Assembly (NCBI GenBank): GCA_022393335.1
Contig: JAJEKB010001135.1
Coordinates: 62,001 to 126,000 of the forward strand
Reading direction: 5' to 3'
DNA: 64,000 nt
DNA from: Macrotrachela quadricornifera
Taxonomy: Eukaryota > Rotifera > Eurotatoria > Philodinida > Philodinidae
Below the pieces are notes generated by a model, which saw only the letters and a program-made list of their open reading frames with translations, did no database searches and was not told the DNA's origin. Position numbers and translations under genes: made by a program. Position 1 is the first letter of the stretch; the number at the start of each line of letters is the position of its first letter. This document shows, piece by piece, positions 49,322 to 61,945 of the stretch.

Positions 49322-52300
49322 GTAAATGCAAGATTATTATTATTATTATTTTTGCTCTTTCTCTCTCTCTCTCTCTTTTGATTTTTTAAAAAAAATAAAT
49401 ATATGACAGATGGTCATTGTTATAAAATTTTACAACGTTATTTATAATCGAATAAGAATTACAAGTAGTAGACTCAAAATTCTATTCTATAATCATTTAT
49501 CTCATTCTCTTTCAACCCATTGATTCTATATGTATGTGTCCGAAATTACAATAAGTTCTAATAAAAAATGAATGTTTAGAGAAAAAAAAAAGAATTGCAC
49601 ACATACATTAGGTCTCCCGTTCGTTTCACTAATGTTAATAGTTCTACTCTGCGAAAAGAAGAAAAAGAAGAAGAAGAGAAAAAAAAAACTGAAACTGTGT
49701 GTGTATATATGTGTGTGTGTTAGGGTTATTGATGAGATGCACTGACAACGCACATATAAACGGAAACGAAACTCATCAAGTATTTGCCTCCAACAACAGA
49801 CGAACGACGATAAGAGAAACCGACAGATAGATAGACAAAAAAAAAAAGAAGAAAAGAAAAGAAAAGAAAGAAGAAATAGATCAATACAAAAAAAAAACTC
49901 ATAAATAAAGAAAAAGAGTGCGGGAAACGAACTCATTCAAATGCAAATACACGCATCAATGAATGAGATTCAAGATTTAACAAAAAAATAAATAAATAAT
50001 TCTAATTAAAAATATTCTTCTTATTTAACCGTAATAATAACCATTAAAAATCATTTATTCACGCTTTTTAATATATACAAAAAATTTANNNNNNNNNNAA
50101 AAAAAACATCTATTCATTATTGCTTCCCTTTTACCCGTTCTTCCCTTGTGTATGTCGTGCAATTAAAAAAGCAAACCAGTTTCTCTTTTTTTTTTTTGTT
50201 TTATAATTTAAAAAACAAAACCAACTGAACAATAACAATAACAAATAATACACACATCTATGCCATATATGTGTTGTTATTCTCATATTCTTCGTTTCTT
50301 TTTTTTTCTTGTTGTTATGAAGATCTCCTCTTCTTCTTTTTTTTCGACTTTTGGTTTTCTTTTTTTTTTCGTTTTCTGAAAATAGTTCTTTGCGTATTTC
50401 GTTTTCTTCTTTTTTTTGTGTGTGTATCGTTTTTTGCTGTGTGTGTGTGTGTGTGTGAACAAAAAAGCACAAATGTATACTTTCTAGTTACCACCACATT
50501 TAAGATAAGTGGTGTGTGTGCGAACAAAGTAAACGAACAAAATGATATATATTTCTTTGTAATAATGCAATGGAATTTTTTTTTCATTAAACTATAGAAA
50601 AGAGTAGAAGATTGAACATTTATTTATTGAGAATTTCAATGAAAGGAATAGAGAAGTAATGATTATTCAAATAATGATAGATTTTATGAATTTAAAAGAG
50701 TATTATTTTTATTTATACTAAAAATACAGGTTTTTTTTTGTTTTATATACTATAATTAGTATTTCTCATGCACATCAATTAATTTGACTCTTATTTCATT
50801 AAAGAAAGTAAATCCTTTCATGTAAATATATAAAATACATTAAGAGTTTGAACGATGTAATATCATCATTAACACTGTAGACGCTGAAAATAAACTAATT
50901 ATTGATTATGAATTTTATCAAATCTATTAATATTCAATTTTGAATTGAGCTAAAAAAAGCGTTGATGATAAATACTATATTGAATATGTCTATAAAGGAT
51001 TGTATTCTTACCAATAGTTTATGTACATTTAATACACATCAATCTTTTATGTCATTCATATGTCATATTTGACCTATTAAATAGATATATGTATATATAA
51101 ACCTGCTCACTTATTATTAGTAATTAACCACATTTGACATTTGGCTAAGCAATAATCTCGAGCAAAAGTATTATTATTCAACTTTTATATTTTTCAATCT
51201 TAAAGAATAGAATATACATTTATGTTTATGGAACGATTTCTATTATAAATATTTTAAAGAGGTATTTTTTTAGAAAATTAATTTGACATTTTTTACTTTT
51301 CTTGAAAGTTTGTCGATAAGATTAATGTTCTATCTTTGGTATAAAAAAATTTATATTTACCTTTTTCAAATAAAATAAATACCAGAATTTTATCAATAAT
51401 TCAATTACATGTTCGTATAATTTGATTGGTGATCTAGTAGAAAAAAATAAATAAATTCGATTCTTTTTTAATATAATGCTATGCAAAAATAGATAGCACT
51501 CAAACTTTAGACACAATAGTTTTGATAAGCGATAATTTGTTTTAATACAGATCGTAAATCATTTATTGATACAGAAAGCGCCAACATTTATAGCTGTTTC
51601 ATAATAATTATAATATTAATATCATTAATAAAAAATTGATTTTGATTAACGAATATTAATTTCTAGAGACTACATTCTATTTTTTATTACAATATGAGAT
51701 GTAATATTAAGATTTTCATTGAGAAGAATAATTAGATTGAATCAAATATGATTCGTAAATTTAGCTGGAGGAATTGGCTGATTTCTACTAGAGTGGAATA
51801 GACTAGCATTATTGAATTTTATTCATTTCAACTTGTTATAGAAACAAAAATGAAGTAAAGAGAAAAGAATGTCAACATCGTTGATATTTGAAAACACAAA
51901 GAAATATCAATTGTATTAAATTTTCACTATGAATTATAATATTTATTTTTATTTGATATAACTTCGATTATTTACGTTTCAAAGTCTTTTATCCGAAAAT
52001 AGAGATATTAAAAACTGTAATTGTCCTCAGAGCATGATTTTGTCATTTGATTTAAATGTGAATCTGGTAAGAAATCGTAGAAGATCAATTCAATGAACAA
52101 TCTTTAATTTTGATATAATTAAGATAATATCTCGAATTTAGTTTCTTATCAATGATATAATCCAGATATCTGGTTGAGTAGAGCAGTTTTATAGTTATGT
52201 CTTCTACTCTGATGAATACTAAATTCATGTATTTCCTTTTTTCAGTGGAAATTAAGGTGTATTAATTTTATTCGCATTGGTTGTAATTTTAGCTTCTAAG

Positions 52301-53485
52301 CTGCATACTACCTTTGAAATTTATCTATAGATTGTTATAATCTAGATATAAGATTTAATGTTGTATTTGAAGATATTCAAAGAGTTATGCCATTTGCAAT
52401 CAGACCATGTTCTGTATGGTTTTGATAGTCCATTTATTAAATTATACCTAGATTGATTAAGTATGGTCGTAAACGACTATGTACGGAGAGATACGGCGAT
52501 ATACAGAGAAAAAAATGGTTGGTTACTAGCTTCATACATGAAGGTCGTTGACGGTCATGAAGATATATGACCGTAATACTAAGCTATGTAATACAGGAAA
52601 GTATGATCGTTTACAGGCATATATCGACTTTGTAATCGTCGACTTAGGTACGTATAGATAATATATAACATTGGTGAAAGAAGAAAACCTTGTGATGTAC
52701 AAAAAAAAACCGATTGATGGTTGCTTTCTTACAAGCAATCAATACATGTTGTTATCGATCATTTTCGAATTTGTAATAAATGAATCTTAATCATTTCTAT
52801 TACACATGAGTGTAATGAATTTAACATTGTTATTATAGGAATGATTTTGGTTTTTTTTACTTTCATTCATAATAAACTATATTATGAATATTGAATAAAA
52901 TATCTTAAAAGATTAACTAAGCTCTTGAGTACTCCTGTCTAAATATTAATCATTCCGAAGGACACAAAAAAAATATTTATTTAATATTTTTATCGTCCTC
53001 ACCGATTTGTTCTACATGCTGATGTACTCAACCGTATCGTAAACTTGTTGTCAAAAGATGATTCATTACCAATTATTAAAGACAAAAATATTAAATGCTT
53101 CACTGCTCTATGTGTACTTTTATTTATGTTCTATCATAACGTATCATTACTTCTTTTTAGTGTTATTCACTTTTGAATAAATTTCTATTAATTAAGAACA
53201 GAGAATATATATACGACAAAAAACTTATTTCGATTAGTTATCTTATTTAAATCTATTTTTCTTTAATCATTAAAGAAGTAAAAGATGTTTGTTCATTTAT
53301 ACTTGATTAACACAAAACAACAATATATGTTATTGTACTAAACAATATTAAATCAAAGCAATTAATGACTAATATATGAAAATAATCATATTTTATAGAT
53401 ATTTTTTTTTAAAATAAGATTTATTTAAATTAAAGAAATTTGTAAAAAAAAAAAAGAAAGCTCAATTTAGTTATTTATTGTCTCT
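49322..53485. other. AT-rich, gene-free region with assembly gap
   Basis: Open frames at 49526-49936, 50131-50472 and 50271-50597 arise from A/T-rich and TG/AC microsatellite DNA and overlap each other on opposite strands. 50600-53485 holds no open frame of coding character. A less AT-rich patch at about 52440-52640 with several CGT/ACG half-palindromes may be a decayed repeat. Confidence 0.5.
50089..50098. other. Assembly gap (10 Ns)
   Basis: Ten N characters lie between A-rich flanks. Sequence of unknown length could be missing here. Confidence 1.
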
Positions 53486-54924
53486 TTAACTAATTAATTC
53501 AATTGTATAAGTATAAAATTCATTTGTATTTGCTTTTAATGTCATATTTGATTTAATTGTTGAACCAACTTGAATAAATTGATGTTGATCTGATTTTACT
53601 AATTTCATATTTTGGTATGAATGAAAACCTTTTTGTTCATATACAACATTAACGGGAATATTTTTAAAATTTTTTATTTGTAAATTTATATTATATATAA
53701 ATTTTGTACGTGTTATGAATAATACTGGTGTATCTATATTTTTAATGGTTGATCGTGTTTCATTAAAATTTGTTAATGATATTAATGTAACATTTTCTTT
53801 ATAAATAATATCAGCATCTTCTCCAATTGAAAATTCACGTTTATCTTTTGCAGCTAAATTAGGTAAAGCAGTTTCACCAACAATTCGATCATTTTCTCGT
53901 ATAATACAACTAATAAAATAAATTAAAATACAAATATATATATATAAAATCTTATTTACCTTCCTCGTGAAAGATATCGATCAGATATTAAACGATATGA
54001 ACGTTGAGCTTTGCCATTATTTGATATAGACGAAAATTGTTTTGAAATTAAACCATATCGTACAACTGCTATTCGTGGACGATACATTGGTATAAGATAA
54101 TTTGTTTTACCATTAATTGTAAATGATTTATTAATAGGAAAAACATATAAACCAACTAATTCTTGCCCTTGTTCAACAGTTGCTTCAGATATTGGCATTC
54201 CACTTGATTGAGATGAAACAAATGATTCAGAACGAAATTGAGTTTTTCGAAATCTTCCATCACTTTGTTCTTGAGGTTGTACATTAAAATCTCCACCAAT
54301 AAGTTCAGCTTGATTAATAACTATAGGATATTTTCCATCATTTCGAATATTAGCCATTACAATAAGATCATTTTCATTATTATTATTTAAATTTAATTGA
54401 TATTGTGTTTGCCAATAAATATTTGAGCGAAGATAACTAATAAATACTTGTGAATCTGATGTTGTTGTTGTATATTTAAAATTAACATAATATTTTGGTT
54501 TAGTTGGTTGTTCAAGATAAAAAATTTGATCTTGTGGTACAGTAAAATATAAACTTTGTTGATTAACAATTGAATCATCTTGAATTTTAACAATAGAATT
54601 TGTTTCATCAATAAGTATTGCTTTAATTAATTTAAATGTTGTTTTATCTTGTGATATTGGTGAACGAATATATATTTGTGAACCATTAAATATTTTCTTT
54701 TTTTCTGTTATTGTTTGTAATGTTATATTAATATTGTCACCGATAAGTGTAATAGAATCTGATCGAATATTATTCCAATCTTCATCAGTAAATTCAATTG
54801 GTAATTTATCAAATGGTTGAATTATTTCAGCTAAATTTGAATAAATTCGTGCAATAGATGGTACATTATTTATATTTGCATTTGTTAATACAGCAAAAAG
54901 AAGAACAAACCATATAGAATTCAT
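53486..54924 (-). CDS. Secreted DUF4139-like protein, 2 exons, 462 aa
   Basis: The exons are 54924-53960 and 53909-53486, joined by a 50-base intron in continuous frame. The first ~17 residues (MNSIWFVLLFAVLTNA) form a clear signal peptide with a plausible cleavage site. The mature part is Asn/Thr/Ser-rich with many N-x-S/T sites. It has a beta-rich middle region with LYFTVPQDQIFYLEQP, FKYTTTTSDSQVFISYL and SNIYWQTQYQLNL, followed by the inter-domain stretch YPIVINQAELIGGDFNV. These resemble the DUF4139 fold of F37C4.5-like proteins, whose function is unknown. The second exon has alternating beta strands (FSIGEDADI, VYEQKGFHSYQ), typical of that domain's end. No C-terminal membrane helix or GPI signal is evident, so it is predicted to be extracellular or lumenal. 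The domain name is a tentative recognition. Confidence 0.75.
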
Positions 54925-55849
54925 CTTTATAAGAATGTATACAAATAAATAATATACATTATGTTTGTTTCTTATTGACTTATATAGACGATTATTTTCT
55001 TTGTCTATGTAATCTAGTATAGATTATGGTCGTATTTCTATATGTTTTCATTTTAAATGAATTAGTTGGACGCATATATGTGAGAAGAATTTATTTACTA
55101 GAGAAAGAAAAAGAGAATTAGGTTAAATCATATTAAAAATACAAGATGTAGATATTTTATTTGTCTTATCGTTCCATTGTGTGCATATATATGTATATCT
55201 CCTTGAGCAGAAATTTCTTTTTTTTAATATATCATGTTTATATTTATCTTTATTTGGTATAATATAATCATTAACATTTTTAATTTTCATAGAAATAAAT
55301 ACTTATTCAGTTTTTTTTTAATAAGACGTCGAAATGGTTCATTTAAAATACATTTATATTCAATAGATAGCGCTCATTCTACGGATTCGATAACCTTTTT
55401 CTTAAAGAATGGGATTTCATTGTGATTAAAAATAATTTTTTTCTGAAAAAGTCACTTCTGAATTATAATTGTTCTTAATTATCAGTGGTTGAAATTATAT
55501 CACTTGCTTTGAAAAATTGTGTAGATATTTGACTGAATTAGATCGCATACCATAATACAATTGTTAAGTCTTTAAGTTTTCATTCATCGTACTTGTCAAT
55601 GAACATCGAAATTGATATTTTTTGTACAACTCATTTACGTAGTAGATGGCTAGAAGTCATCATCATTAATTGTTAGTAAGAATAATACAAAGAAAGATAG
55701 AAAAGATGATCAAGGGTTTGTCCGTTAATAACATTTAAAAACAAGAATGTCCTATATAATTTATCTTTTACAAATACACATAAAATAAAATGGAAGTATA
55801 TTTGTACTTTTTGTTTGACATGTACATATGTATAAATACATTTTTTTTG

Positions 55850-56045
55850 CTGTGAAGATCCTAATAAATATCTGAGCAAACTTGTTAATTAGTTCGTGGT
55901 AGCGAGTACCGATCTTAAATGATATTTCCCTAATAGAAGCTAACGCCAGCGGAGTTCGATCATCATCTTTTTGAATGTCTAATCCAGGGTTGTGATCGTT
56001 ATAAATTCTATTTATCCAAAGTGTTAAGCCTAATTTAAATGATGT
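55850..56045 (-). pseudogene. Possible ankyrin-like gene fragment
   Basis: On the minus strand a roughly 65-codon stretch without stops includes NPGLDIQKDDDRTPLALASI, which resembles one ankyrin repeat (D-x-x-D-x-x-x-R-T-P-L-x-x-A). It has no start codon nearby, is bounded upstream by a stop and runs into low-complexity sequence. Its composition is less AT-biased than its surroundings. I read it as a decayed fragment, with low certainty. Confidence 0.3.
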
Positions 56046-58379
56046 AATCTAACAATCACCACAATAATACTAAAAAAGAATAGTGTTTTTATTTTATTCT
56101 TCAAAAAACTTTCCGAGTCTTAATGAAACAAAATTCAGGTTGGCTTTCTTCTGATAATTCTGCAATCGATATTGAACATAATTTTGCTTAAACATTTATG
56201 TTAAATACAAATGAGCTAAATTTTCTCGATTGTACAATGCTTACTACTGTCGATAAATATAGATTTAATATCGATGAGATTTTTATTGATCATTCAAGGC
56301 GCAAGAGGTTACTCTACGATGTCACATGATCGATTTTTCGATTTGCATCAGATTGTGCATAAAACAAGATTGTCCACAGACAAATGGCCAAAAAATGAAA
56401 AAAGTGGCTATATGGATGGCGGCTATAGGAAAATGTCTACGCTATTATCTCTGCTATTGTCCTTTGGGTGAGCATTCTCTCATATACCATTCGATAGAGT
56501 GAACTTCACTCTAAAAAACCTACTATGTTATTGAGTGCAGCAATTTAGTCAAAGAAATCTATCTCAACTGACTTTTGAAGACTATTTTACGTAACTCATC
56601 GAATATATCCTCGGTATTCTTTTTTTATCAGGCTATGGAATACTGAAATATGATTTATACACGGATGTGCGAGGTCATGAGAAACAAGAATATAGAATTA
56701 GTATTAATTATAATCCATACAGTTCTAAAACAAAGCTTTGACAAAATGTTGACTATATACCTTCATCTTTGTGTAAATTTTTTGAAAGAGTAAAAATTTA
56801 TGATAGAGATATATTGTGAACGACCTGTGCTAAAGACAGTGGTTCTTTTACAGTATTCGAAACTTGTCAAGCTCTATCAAATGATGTATGAATGGGGTAA
56901 TTTCCAAGACTGATGTATAAAAGTGTTTGATATCTTATGGAACTATCCTGATATTTTGGGTCCATTCCAAAGGTGTTTTCTATCCGGATTCGCTCTATTC
57001 CTCGGGTTGAATCTTAAATACAGCTTAAGTAATAGAGCAAACTCGGTCTGGATATACTCAAATATAATGCTAACTATTCTGACGTTTAAATTCTTGTATT
57101 TTCATCGATACATTAACAATTCTAACATCAACCGTTGCTTAAAAGTGTAGTTATATTTCATTTGATATTAATAAATAAATAAATATTTATTATTCAAGGC
57201 CAAACTGATAATTATTGATATCACATTTAATGACACAAAAAAAAACAGTCGATTTTTTATGGTGAAATTCATCTGAATTTCCATATTCGTTTTAACAAAA
57301 CTATCAAGAAACTAAAACAAAAGCTGATTTCTCAAGCATAAGATTATTAATTGTTCTATTTTCTAAGAAGAAATTCTACATAATATATCAGTTGATATGA
57401 CATATGAACGAACAACTTGAATTTTCCTATAATATGATATAATAAAAAATTCCTATATGTCAATGAAAAATGAACATCCACGTACGATGCAAAAAGTATG
57501 TTTCTCTCTTTCTTTATGCTCATTTTCTCGCATTCTCTTATTTATCTCTGTTGGTAGTTAAATTTCATTAATATCATATTTTGCTCATCAGTACGGTAAA
57601 AAAAATCTCAAAACTTTTTTGAGCAACTGACCGAAGTGTTTTGATCGATGCTGACACACAGAATGATCCATACTTTATCTATATATATTTTCTTTTTCTT
57701 GTAGTTCATTTCTTCCTCTCTCTCTATATATATATGCATACCTGCTTCAGGATTCGTAATTCCATTTTTAGTTTAGTTATTTATTTTCTTTGTTTTTTTA
57801 TGCCCAGTGATATATTCCTCATTTTGTAAAGAAGCTGAAACAATAAAGTATCTTCATATAACACTAACTTTATTCTACTATTTTAACCATTAAAATATTC
57901 GAAATTTCTATATTGATCAATATTCATTCTGTTTTCCTCCTCATGTCAATTGATATGAAGGCCGTTTTATTTGGTTTCATCATCTGTCGACTCTCGTCTT
58001 ATTGCAGATTTTTAGGGTGTGTGATCACTTTGGTCTCGTTTATTTCCATCTGAACATGTCGATACAAATTACAATAAACACTCAATTGTAAGTTAGACAT
58101 TTAAAAACGATATTTTATAGATTTGGTATATCCTTGTTGTTTTCGTTCTTTTTTTTCAGATTAAACCAGGTAAATATTAATTTTTCGCGCGGCTTCTTTC
58201 AAATTCTTTAAAATCGAAAATTCGTTGTCAAAAAGAATTGCACAAATTTTGAAAATTCTCTCTTATGATCATAGAGCGAATTGAATATGCGTTTCTCCTA
58301 TTGTTTTTGCGAATGAAGTATAATTTGGACAACGCTCGTCCGTCAATATGTTTCCATGTCAGCACTTGTATGACAACTG

Positions 58380-58395
58380 CGCCGCAGTTGCGGCG
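58380..58395. repeat. GC-rich hairpin (7-bp arms)
   Basis: CGCCGCA and its reverse complement are separated by two bases. It is conspicuous only because the surrounding DNA is so AT-rich. Confidence 0.6.
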
Positions 58396-58802
58396 AAATG
58401 ACGAGATTGCGTTCGTATCTGCGGCCAAGGTGATCGTAGTTTTTACTGACGCATGGGAATATAAAAGAAGATGTCCCAAGCACTCTAACTATTTTTAACT
58501 TTTACAATGAGGAAAATACTTGATTTATTTTTCTAAAAAATAAAGATCAGTGCCAGAGTGTATTAAATGATCAATACAAATATCTAATTATTATACGGAT
58601 CATTGTTAATTTATTAATTTTTTATTTATTTAGAAAGTGCTGAGATTGGCTGGGTGTTATCTCTTACAAATGCGGTCTTTTTATCGCAATTTGACCGCAG
58701 TTGAATACATGGGTTGTTCATTTTCGGATCTTTTTTCTTTTAACTTGCCTGACGAGTACGTAAAGAGAAGAATCGATTGTTTCATAAAGCTCAATGAAAA
58801 TG

Positions 58803-58810
58803 TATAAAAG
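58803..58810 (+). promoter_or_regulatory. TATA box of the small two-exon gene
   Basis: TATAAAAG followed by GTGG lies 67 bases upstream of the ATG at 58878, leaving room for a short leader of about 35-45 bases. It is one of the few canonical TATA boxes in the window in the right place relative to a supported start. Confidence 0.55.
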
Positions 58811-58877
58811 GTGGAAAATGAATACATATTGACATTCCCATATTCATTTAATTGTTTATTCTCTTCACACGAAAACA

Positions 58878-59423
58878 ATGGCTATTGATTCGGTAAGAAC
58901 AAAATAAAGAATAGATTTTTATTAGTATTCTCTAATCTCCATTGTCATTCTGATTAAAGAACGTTGTTAATTCGATTTCATTTAGTATAGTTTCAAAGTT
59001 TATCAACCAGCAAAATATCTATAACTTTTCTTTGGAAATAATATCGAATACTAAAGAGTTAATTTGAGTTGCACACAATTAATATTAAAGTCCTCTTTCC
59101 ATACAATTTTTTTTATGTAGGAGTTACTTCAATTACTCATGCTGCATGAACAATTTTATACATGCTTACTATTTGCATATTACGCTAATCTTGTGATAGT
59201 TCGTTTTGCAATAATCTTTTCATTTAACATTTAGATTCAAGCAATCGAGAGCGAAATTAATCGCTTCAATAACTCGATTCAGAATCGTATTCAGCGCTAC
59301 AAAAGTGGACCATTAAATGATCAAGAATATCAGCAATTCGTAATGGATGGTGTTCGTCTTAAGATGCTAAAAATTGATCTTGAAATTTTAAAAATAATGG
59401 TGAGCGAATATTCTAGGGCTTGA
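58878..59423 (+). CDS. Small helical protein, 67 aa, 2 exons, unknown
   Basis: Exon 1 (58878-58892) encodes MAIDS and ends at a GTAAGA donor. Exon 2 (59235-59423) begins after a CATTTAG acceptor and runs to TGA. The product is a Lys/Glu/Arg/Ile-rich, probably all-alpha 67-aa protein (IESEINRFNNSIQNRI, MLKIDLEILKIM) without signal peptide or membrane segment. Evidence is the TATA box, matched splice sites, phase-0 junction and a sequence composition unlike random AT-rich DNA. A GTGAGC near the end of exon 2 (59400) could act as an alternative donor, giving a longer protein with exons I cannot place. I do not recognise a family. Confidence 0.55.
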
Positions 59424-60195
59424 CCATTATCAAAAATGCTTCTTATATTTAGAACGTAATCGTCTTGTGGCTGCTGGACAAATTAATTAAGCTACTATTC
59501 ATATATTTCTAACATGATATGAACTTTTCCTCGTATATTGTTCCTATGTTTTATTTTCATCAACAGAAGAGGTTGTCCCATAAAGTATGTTTGATTGCTT
59601 CTTGGGATGAACATTTAAATAGTAAAGAGAATGCTTTCGTTTGAGAGGAATTTTCGATTATGTCACTAACGTTTAGTCAAAATTGTTTATTAAACTGCCG
59701 AAACATTAAACAAAAAAAGATTAAATTCTTTTCTATTTTCATAAACTAAAATTACATTTATTGTGATTTGTCCTCATTTTTATAGGTTTCTCAATTTCGG
59801 AAAATAATTTTCGGTATGGGTAAACATAAAAAAGACAAAGATTTTTAGTGAGAATTATTTGTAAAATAACAAAATGAGAGTTGAGAAAAAAGTTTCGATT
59901 TCGCCAACAAAATAGTTTGTTTTAATTTTCCATTATTGTTAAAGTTTCTTCAAGAGATGCTTTTTTTATCAATAAACATCACGAAAATTTCTATGTTCGC
60001 TTTAATTATCTACCAGACGCGTGACAGTTCTCGATCAGAAGACAGAACTGGCTTCACCATCTAATTCTTTCTAAAAGAACTAGAATTGGTGACCAGCTCC
60101 AATCTACTAAAACAGAATTGTTCTAACAGTTCTTGTAATAGGATCTGATCTGTTCAAACAGATCAATTGTAGAAATTAACTGATCAGTATTAGCT
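59424..60195. other. Intergenic, repeat remnants
   Basis: At about 59575-59592 the run GGTTGTCCCATAAAGTATG resembles the terminus of mariner-type transposons. No partner end or transposase is visible. The stretch 60020-60195 contains repeated AGAACT/AGTTCT motifs and looks like a decayed repeat interrupted by the element at 60196. Confidence 0.35.
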
Positions 60196-60923
60196 CCCTA
60201 GTGAATGTACTGAGCTAAGGGTACCCAGTACTGAGAAATTTTCACCAGGATACCCGATATGGGTACTTCGAAAAAGTCTCAGTAATTATACTGATGTGGA
60301 TACTGTATTAGGTACCCAAACCAGTATGTTTACTGAACAAGTACTTATATGGGTACCCATACGTATAAATTTACTAAGAAAATTCCTACAGGGTACGCTA
60401 AATTTGTCTCGTTCTGTGTAGCAAACTGTTCATTCACCGTTTTCTTTTGCGCACACAGCTTAATATAAACAACTAGACAAAACGTAAGAAATTAATTTTT
60501 TTTCAATATTCTTTCTTGACTATTTTCTAGTCGAGAACATGCCGATCTCAATAAAAAATTGAGAGAGGACTACCTTGAAGTGATTTGATGGAGATCCAAC
60601 CAACTTAGGTCCGGAGGTCATATTTCAAAATTGACCCGATTGAATTTTTAGAATTGGAAAAATTCATTTAAATCGAAAAAATGTCATAAAATGCCTTAAA
60701 ATAAAAAAATAAAAAATGGGGTCAAGGTGAGGTTCGATCATCGATCACCAACATACTGCAATTTTGGCGCCAGGTTACCCAAAAATACTGTGCAATAGTA
60801 CTTCTTTACTGAACACTTTTCAGCAGGGTACTTGACAAAGTACTTAAGTACCCTCAAGTTGTTGGGACATTCTTGTACCAGGGTACTTTTTTAGGTACCT
60901 TCATGTCAGTACATTCACTAGGG
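60196..60923. mobile_element. Short DNA transposon with 18-bp terminal inverted repeats
   Basis: CCCTAGTGAATGTACTGA at 60196-60213 is matched by its perfect reverse complement ending at 60923. Between them are many GGGTAC/GTACCC and AGTACTT motifs near both ends, as in subterminal repeats that bind transposase. The 728-base interior has no transposase frame, so this is a non-autonomous MITE-like element. Flanking AGTATTAGCT and AGTATGCTGCT suggest an eroded target duplication, but it is not exact. The superfamily cannot be named from this. Confidence 0.75.
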
Positions 60924-61420
60924 TAGTATGCTGCTCTAAAAGGCTAACCTGTAGAGTGGCTATAGGTCATCAAGTCCCATACTATGAGCATGCTTATAAA
61001 TAGGGGTGTAAAGTTATTGACAATATATTTAAAAGATGATTCTTAGTTTTACTATTTTTGATTTTACGAAATTGGAATGAAATGACTATTGCAGATTTAT
61101 AGGGTTATCCTTCTGGGAGTTTCTGTTGAGTTAAAACTTTAACATCTGACTTCAGGATTTTTTATGCCTGAGGTGCCCTCAGAGATCGAAAACTGTTTTT
61201 TTTCTTTAATTTAAAAAATTTCTATCTGATTTGATAGAACTCGTCACGCTGATCATGAATATAATGTTTTTATTGAGATTTGGCCGAGTAACAAGAAAGA
61301 CACTAAGATTTTACTGGTCCATTTTTTTATACGTTTTTGATAGGAAATAAACACTTCTTGCTCACAAAAGTCTTTCTAAACTTATGTTTCAACTGCTTGA
61401 ATGACTTTGTTCTAACTCAA
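60924..61420. other. Intergenic repeat-like DNA
   Basis: No gene seen. It contains TTGAGATTTGGCCGAG at about 61277, shared with the foldback at 35.7 kb, which suggests that the element to the right begins before the arms I could align. Confidence 0.4.
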
Positions 61421-61945
61421 TATTTTGTCACGTCAGTGAAGCTAGCGGCAGATTCGATTTTTTGCAGCAAACATTTGCTTGTTTACCTGTGTCTGTACAA
61501 TTCATCAATGTATCTTACACGACTCGATGAGCTCTGTCCAATGATATATTCAGATCTTCGATAGCTTAAAGTATGGCTTTTGGACTGAAAGATAACTCTA
61601 GAGAAAGTCTGAAAATCATACTTTGAGCCATCAAAGATCTGAATATATCATTGGATACAGTTCACCGAATAGCATCGGACACAAGTATTTTCAAAATTGA
61701 CACAATGAATATGGGTAGCTTTTATTCAAATATATTGCCAGAATTTTATTGAGAAAATACAGTTTTTCAGATTTTCGAGATCATATTTTGGCCCATGGAA
61801 AATCTGATTGCACCATTGAATAGAGTTCATCGAGCTATATCAGACATGTTAATGAATTGGTCACGCACAGGTTAACAAGCGAATATTCGCTGAAAAAGTC
61901 GAATCTGCCGCTGACTTCACTGACGTAACAAGAATAAATATTAAA
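61421..61945. mobile_element. Compound foldback cluster
   Basis: Sequence at about 61430-61600 recurs in reverse complement at about 61775-61945, sharing ACGTCAGTGAAG, GCGGCAGATTCGA and CTTGTT-ACCTGTG. Its inner part (CCAATGATATATTCAGATCTT) is repeated again in reverse complement at about 61615-61675. This gives three related units, one forward and two reversed. Divergence between the arms is substantial, so it is an old copy. The 61337-61564 open frame lies within it and is not considered a gene. Confidence 0.65.

Larger units (their letters stand above)
54925..58802. other. Mostly gene-free region with scattered fragments
   Basis: Apart from the ankyrin-like fragment, the frames at 56274-56471 and 56923-57150 (plus) have a reasonable residue mix but no recognised domain, no splice context and no flanking exons. 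58200-58500 is a GC-richer patch with frames open on both strands and a small hairpin at 58380-58395. Confidence 0.4.

Noticed and set aside
49526..49936. 136-codon minus-strand frame
   Set aside because: Phe/Ser runs from poly-purine DNA and TG repeats; composition is not protein-like.
50131..50597. Three overlapping frames of 90-113 codons
   Set aside because: They overlap on opposite strands over a TG/AC microsatellite and homopolymers beside an assembly gap.
56274..56471. 65-codon frame with a plausible residue mix
   Set aside because: No recognised domain, no flanking exons and no promoter; not strong enough to call.
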